This document shows, piece by piece, positions 58,811 to 64,000 of a stretch of 64,000 bases of DNA. The stretch comes from Trifolium pratense (taxonomy: Eukaryota; Streptophyta; Magnoliopsida; Fabales; Fabaceae), in contig NC_060060.1 in the NCBI RefSeq assembly GCF_020283565.1, positions 58,699,257 through 58,763,256 on the forward strand, read 5' to 3'. The translations under genes were made by a program, and so were the position numbers. Positions within the stretch are counted from its first letter, which is position 1; every line of letters starts with the position of its first letter. The notes beneath the pieces were generated by a model, which had not been told where the DNA came from, searched no databases, and worked only from the letters and a program-made list of their open reading frames with translations.

Positions 58811-61207
58811 ATGTCTGGAGGAGACGATAGTAGCACTAGAACAACCGGTGAAGCCGGTGAGGCCAGTGGTGCTGGTGGTGGTCCTAGAAATGCTTTTGGT
58901 TTTGACTACTTAAGTAATGAATCACATGAACATAGTGGCAATAGGAAAGCCCCTATATTCAATGGTGATGCATCATTATTTGAGTGGTGGAAGGAAAGAC
59001 TGTATAGCAATATTACTGCTATTGATCATGAGTTGTGGGATTTGGTTGAGCTGAGAGTAACTTTTGAAAACTTAAATGAACATGGAAGGTTGTCCATTGA
59101 GCATAGAAAGTTACTCACACCAGCTAACTTAAAAACCTACACTAAGCATCATAGAGTAAAAGACATTGTTGTTGGTGCTATTAGACATGAGGATTATGTC
59201 AGAATAGAGAACAAGTCTACTGCTAAATCTATCTTTGATTCTATGTGTGCTACCTATGATGGTAATGAAAAAGTTCAAGAGGCTAAAGCTAGTCTTTTGA
59301 TAAGGTAATATGAACTATTCACTATGCAACAAGATGAAAACATTGAGACTATGTTTACAAGGTTTCAAATCCTTGTATCTGGTCTTAAAGCTCTTAAGAG
59401 AAGTTATTCCACCTATGACCATGTTTAGAAGATTCTGAGAAGTCTTCCTATTGCTTGGAGACCCAAGGTCACTGCAATAGAGGAAGCTCAAAATCTCAAG
59501 ACTCTGAGTCTTGAAGCTCTGATAAGCAATCTCAGAAGCCATGAGATGGTTCTGGATGCTGACTCAGAAACTAAGAAGAAGTCCAAGTCAGTGGCTTTAC
59601 AGTCAACTAGGACTACTTCTAAGGCTCTTAAGACTCAGCTTCTTGATATTGAAGAAGAATCTTCTGCTGATGGTCAAGAGGATGAGATGAATGAGGATGA
59701 GTTTGCTTTATTCACCAAGTTTCAGCAATGGAACAGATTTAACAAAAGAAATTTCAGAGGTAACAGCTCCAGAAATTTTGTCAGCAAAAAGGATGATCAG
59801 AAGAACTGCTTCAACTGTAAGAAGTCAGGACACTTTATTGCTGATTGTCCAGAAATGTCTGCTAAAGACAAAAGCAAAAGATACAGCTCAAAGAAGCAAC
59901 AATTCAAGAGTAAATTGAGAAAGAGTCTGATGGCTACCTTTGAAGAGCTATCATCTGAGGAAGAAGTTGAGGAAGAAGAAGAGGCAAATCTAGCCCTGAT
60001 GGCTTCAACTGACTCAGATGCAGACTCAGACGATGAATCAGAATCAGATTCAGAAGTAACTGATGAGGTATTTTCTGACTGTTCTAAATCTCAACTTATA
60101 ATTGCACTTAACAAGGTCATTGAGAAACATCTCAGAGTGTTAAGTAAACAAAAAGTTTTACAAGAAAAGCTTAACACTCTGACTGAACAAGCAGAACATT
60201 TTCAAGGTCTATATCAAGAAACTCTGAATAGAGTAAATGACTTTGAAAAGGGTTGTGCTGTTTGTCACAAACCTATTGATGAGCAGGAAATAGCTCTTCA
60301 ACAGTTTGTGCATCTCAACCTTGGGAAGAGCAAAGCTGCTAATAGAATTTATAATGTTTTGAGACATAGAGGAGAAGGACTTGGCTATGAATATGGTAGA
60401 ACATATTCAAAGCTGAAGACCTTTGCCAAAAAGGTTGGAAAATCTTGGGTTTATTATGTTGTTCCACCAAGTGAAGAGGGAAAGAATCCTGGTATTGTTG
60501 AAAATGACAATGATGATCTGAGTGATTTAGAAGCTGACAGCTCAGAGGAACCCAGTTCCTCAGGATCTGGAAAGAAAAGTTCAGAAGATAGAAGTTGTTC
60601 AGAACCTGAGAACATCAGTTCAGAAGTTCTGAAAGCTTCAACATCTGAGACTTCAAATTCTGGATCCAAAGGAACTTCAGTACCTGAAGCTAGTCAATCT
60701 AAAAAATCAGAAGTTTTTAAAAGAAAAAATTCTAAATCTCAGATGAAGTACAGGACTCAGATTATTTATGATTCTAGAGTCAGTAGATATAATCAATCAG
60801 AACATGGGATTGATGATAAATACAAACCCTGGAATCATAAACAATCCAAATCTTGGAACAATAACAGATTTCAAACAAAGAAAAGATTTCAAAAAAGTTA
60901 TTATTCCAAACCAAGATCTTTCTCTAACACTAGACAACATAGTAAGCATGTGTGGACTAACAAGCGTGGACCCAGAAGATGGGTACCAAAAGCTGAAATA
61001 ATGTTTCATTCAGATTTACCAACTAGGAAAGGATATGTCCTACCTAAAGTATGGAAACAAGTCCTATGCAAAGGAAGAAGGGCTTATGTCCTAGACAAAT
61101 GGTTGACAAGTTCTCAAGTTAACAATCAGAACTTGAAAAATGAAGAGGAAGAATACTGGGACGACTTTATCATTAACCTTGATGAAGAGTTCTATCGCAA
61201 TGATTAA
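58811..61207 (+). pseudogene. gag: gag of the second copia element, two premature stops
   Basis: The frame is preserved over 799 codons (798 residues plus stop if the two stops are ignored, against 795 in the intact copy), but TAA at 59306-59308 and TAG at 59426-59428 interrupt it. In the intact gag both positions are glutamine codons, so each is a single C-to-T change. The CCHC knuckle (CFNCKKSGHFIADC), the acidic stretch and the CAVCHKP extension are all conserved. Small in-frame indels (four residues near residue 12, others near the C-terminus) separate the copies. Confidence 0.93.
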
Positions 61208-61245
61208 AGTTGTTTCTCATATAGCCTGCCACTCAAAGAAGTATC

Positions 61246-64000
61246 ATGAATCATTCATGGTATCTGGATAGTGGATGTTCAAGGCATATGACTGGTGACA
61301 AACAACTATTTTCTAAGCTGACTATGAAAGAAGGAGGATCTGTTGGCTTTGGAGGTAATCAAAAAGGAAAGATAATAGGTACAGGTACAGTAGGTAATTC
61401 TTCTCTATCTATTAATGATGTTTGGTTAGTTGATGGACTTAAGCATAATCTATTGAGCATAAGTCAATTTTGCGACAATGGTTATGTAGTCATTTTTAAT
61501 AAGGAATCATGTACTGTAACCAAACAATCTGATAATTCCATTATATTCAAAGGTCTTAGAAAGAACAATGTTTATAAAATTAATCTTTCTGATTTGAATG
61601 AACAAAAAGTGATGTGTCTTTTGACTTTGAGTGAAGAAAAATGGGTCTGGCATAAGAGGTTAGGCCATGCTAACTGGAGATTAATCTCTAAGCTTAGCAA
61701 GCTTGACCTTGTCAGAGGTTTACCAAAAATCAAATATCACTCAAACACACTTTGTGGTTCTTGTCAAAAAGGAAAAATTACAAAATCTTCTTTTAAACCT
61801 AAAAACATTGTTTCTACCTCAAGACCATTGGAACTTCTTCACATTGATCTTTTTGGGCCAGTTCACACTGCCTCTATCAATGGAAAGAAGTATGGATTAG
61901 TAATTGTTGATGATTACAGTAGATGGACTTGGGTAAAATTCCTAAGAACAAAAGATGAAGCTTATGATGAGTTTAGCATCTTCTGCAAACAAATTCAAAA
62001 TGAAAAAGGCTACACTATTTTAAAAGTTAGAAGTGATCATGGTGGAGAATTTGAAAATGAACCTTTTGAAAACTTTTGTGAAAAATATGGCATCCTGCAT
62101 GAATTCTCTTCTCCTAGAACTCCTCAACAAAATGGGGTTGTAGAAAGGAAGAATAGAACTCTGCAAGAAATGGCCAGAACCATGATGCATGAAACTAATG
62201 TAGCAAAATTTTTATGGGCAGAAGCTGTAAACACAGCATGTTATGTTCAAAATAGAATCTATATCAGATCTAAATTGAACAAAACTGCTTATGAATTGTT
62301 CAAAGGAAGAAAACCTGACATTTCTTATTTTCATCAGTTTGGATGTACATGTTATATCTTAAACAACAAAGTCCATCTAAAGAAATTTGATGCTAGAGGT
62401 TATAAGGGTATCTTTATAGGATACTCTGAACGCTCAAAAGCATACAGACTGTATATTTCTGAAACACACACTGTGGAAGAAAGTATGCATGTCAAATTTG
62501 ATGACAAAGAGCCTGACCAAGTGTCAGAGCTTGTGGAAGGTTTGTCTAGATTTCAGGTATCAGAGGATCAATATTCAGACATTCCAAACTACTCAGAACA
62601 TCCATTCTCTGAAGAACCTCTGAACATAACAGTTCCTACAGACTCTGAACAACAAAGAGCTGAAGCAACTGCTGAACCTGATGTTGATGAGTCTGAAGAT
62701 GATGAGCCCCCAAGAAATACCTTCAAATACAAATCATCACATCCAGAGGAACTGATCTTAGGCAACAAAGATAGTCCAAGGAAGACAAGATCTCAACTGA
62801 GAAATGAGGAATCTTTAGTTGGTCTTATCTCAATGATGGAACCTTCAAAGATTGATGAAGCTCTGAAGGATGATGCTTGGATTGTAGCAATGCAAGAAGA
62901 GCTGAATCAATTTCAAAGGAATGATGTATGGACTCTAGTGCCCAAACCTTCACACAAGAACATTATTGGAACAAAATGGGTATTCAGAAACAAGCTGAAT
63001 GACCAAGGTGAAGTGGTAAGAAACAAGGCTAGATTGGTTGCACAAGGTTATAGTCAACAAGAGGGGATTGACTATACTGAAACCTTTGCACCAGTTGCTA
63101 GACTTGAAGCAATCAGGTTACTTCTATCCTATGCTGTTAATCATGGAATAACCTTGTATCAGATGGATGTTAAAAGTGCCTTCTTAAATGGTTTTATTTC
63201 TGAAGAAGTGTATGTTAAGCAACCTCCTGGTTTTGAAGATGTCTCAAACCCAGAACATGTTTTTAAATTGAAGAAATCACTGTATGCTCTGAAACAAGCT
63301 CCAAGAGCTTGGTATGATAGACTCAGTAATTTTCTTCTTGAAAAGGGTTTTGAGAAAGGGAAGGTTGACTGCACACTCTTTAGAAAAACAACCAAAGAAG
63401 ACATTTTAATCATTCAAATTTATGTTGATGATATTATTTTTGGTTCAACTAATGCTTCCTTGTGCAAGAATTTTTCTAAGATAATGCAGGATGAATTTGA
63501 AATGAGCATGATGGGAGAATTGAAATTCTTTCTTGGAATTCAAATCAATCAGAAGAAGGAAGGAACTTATGTTCATCAATCAAAATATACCAAGGAACTT
63601 CTGAAGAAGTTCAATCTAGATGACTGCAAGATAATGAACACTCCTATGCATTCAACTACCAACATGAGCAAGTCAGATGATGAAGGAAAAGTAGATCAAA
63701 AGGTCTACAGAGGTATGATTGGTTCCTTACTCTATCTGACAGCCTCTAGACCAGATATTTTATTCAGTGTATGCTTATGTGCAAGATTCCAGTCAGATCC
63801 TAGAGAATCTCATCTTACTGCTGTAAAGAGAATCTTTAGGTATCTGAAAGGAACAACTAATCTTGGACTTCTCTATAAGAAATCCAATGATTATGTGCTA
63901 AATGGATTCTGTGATGCTGACTATGCTGGAGATAAAATTGAAAGAAAATCCACAAGTGGCAATTGTCAATTTGTTGGTGAAAACCTTATCTCCTGGGCTA
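61246..64000 (+). CDS. pol: pol of the second copia element, incomplete at window end
   Basis: Open from ATG 61246 through at least 918 codons to the window edge, with no stop or net frameshift noticed. Protease DSG, HHCC (HKRLGH ... CGSC), integrase D-D-E blocks ([26 protein letters not shown]), [11 protein letters not shown] and the first RNase H motif CDADYAG are all present. The rest of RNase H, the extra ORF and the 3' LTR lie outside. In the same frame upstream of the ATG, a TAG at 61222-61224 replaces a glutamine codon found in the first copy, so translation would have to begin at the ATG. As gag is broken, this copy is probably not autonomous. Confidence 0.88.
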   Translation, partial: MNHSWYLDSGCSRHMTGDKQLFSKLTMKEGGSVGFGGNQKGKIIGTGTVGNSSLSINDVWLVDGLKHNLLSISQFCDNGYVVIFNKESCTVTKQSDNSIIFKGLRKNNVYKINLSDLNEQKVMCLLTLSEEKWVWHKRLGHANWRLISKLSKLDLVRGLPKIKYHSNTLCGSCQKGKITKSSFKPKNIVSTSRPLELLHIDLFGPVHTASINGKKYGLVIVDDYSRWTWVKFLRTKDEAYDEFSIFCKQIQNEKGYTILKVRSDHGGEFENEPFENFCEKYGILHEFSSPRTPQQNGVVERKNRTLQEMARTMMHETNVAKFLWAEAVNTACYVQNRIYIRSKLNKTAYELFKGRKPDISYFHQFGCTCYILNNKVHLKKFDARGYKGIFIGYSERSKAYRLYISETHTVEESMHVKFDDKEPDQVSELVEGLSRFQVSEDQYSDIPNYSEHPFSEEPLNITVPTDSEQQRAEATAEPDVDESEDDEPPRNTFKYKSSHPEELILGNKDSPRKTRSQLRNEESLVGLISMMEPSKIDEALKDDAWIVAMQEELNQFQRNDVWTLVPKPSHKNIIGTKWVFRNKLNDQGEVVRNKARLVAQGYSQQEGIDYTETFAPVARLEAIRLLLSYAVNHGITLYQMDVKSAFLNGFISEEVYVKQPPGFEDVSNPEHVFKLKKSLYALKQAPRAWYDRLSNFLLEKGFEKGKVDCTLFRKTTKEDILIIQIYVDDIIFGSTNASLCKNFSKIMQDEFEMSMMGELKFFLGIQINQKKEGTYVHQSKYTKELLKKFNLDDCKIMNTPMHSTTNMSKSDDEGKVDQKVYRGMIGSLLYLTASRPDILFSVCLCARFQSDPRESHLTAVKRIFRYLKGTTNLGLLYKKSNDYVLNGFCDADYAGDKIERKSTSGNCQFVGENLISWA

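Larger units (their letters stand above)
57650..64000 (+). mobile_element. Second Maximus-type copia element, 3' end outside the window
   Basis: Plus-strand relative of the element at 155-12369, with 5' LTR 57650-58740, PBS from 58743, gag 58811-61207 (two nonsense codons) and pol from 61246 to the window edge. Protein identity to the first copy is high, but the LTR is nearer to the solo LTR at 43375. The five bases before it are gatgc; the matching duplication would lie beyond the window. Confidence 0.93.

Overview
The window is plant nuclear DNA, most likely from a papilionoid legume of the Medicago/Trifolium/Pisum type. That reading rests on AT-rich intergenic DNA, intron-rich genes, and the families of Ty1-copia, Cassandra, LINE, SINE and MITE sequences present. 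The species cannot be fixed from sequence alone. There are only three ordinary host genes. Everything else recognisable is transposon, often nested.

Layout. Positions 1-13,469 hold a LINE open reading frame split by a complete 12.2-kb Ty1-copia element of the SIRE/Maximus type (155-12,369, minus strand). Its two 1,117-bp LTRs show no difference that I could see, and it has a perfect 5-bp target duplication, PBS, PPT, gag, pol and an extra 911-aa ORF. It also carries a small ORF on the opposite strand. 13.5-20 kb holds microsatellites, remnants of a second copia family, and a complete Cassandra TRIM carrying 5S rRNA-like LTRs. 21,259-21,801 is an intronless zinc-finger homeodomain (ZF-HD) transcription factor gene. 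23.3-25.7 kb is a MITE-like inverted repeat into which a SINE and a 5'-truncated LINE have each inserted, both with target duplications. 26.7-28.5 kb has a hAT MITE, a SINE-like sequence and Harbinger/Tourist-like MITEs.

30,891-40,951 (minus) is a complete 20-exon dihydroxyacetone (triose) kinase gene, whose reconstructed CDS gives 593 codons plus a stop. Its introns hold a SINE, a ~215-bp repeat array, a 323-bp tandem duplication and an (AT)n tract. 41.6-51.4 kb is a mosaic of non-autonomous DNA transposons (hAT-like, foldback, and a Mutator-like element with ~0.5-kb TIRs and a hairpin array), a solo LTR of the Maximus-type family, and a probable second LTR type. 51,747-55,679 (plus) is an 8-exon gene for an N-alpha-acetyltransferase of the NAA40/NatD type (267 aa). 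From 57,650 to the window end is a second, plus-strand copy of the Maximus-type element. Its gag is broken by two nonsense codons, and its pol is open up to the window edge.

The three host genes are functionally unrelated: transcriptional control, triose phosphorylation, and histone/protein N-terminal acetylation. No operon-like logic links them. The most unusual signals are the antisense acidic ORF with SUMO-interaction-like motifs in the young copia element, the hairpin array inside the Mutator-like element, and the repeat array in the first intron of the kinase gene.
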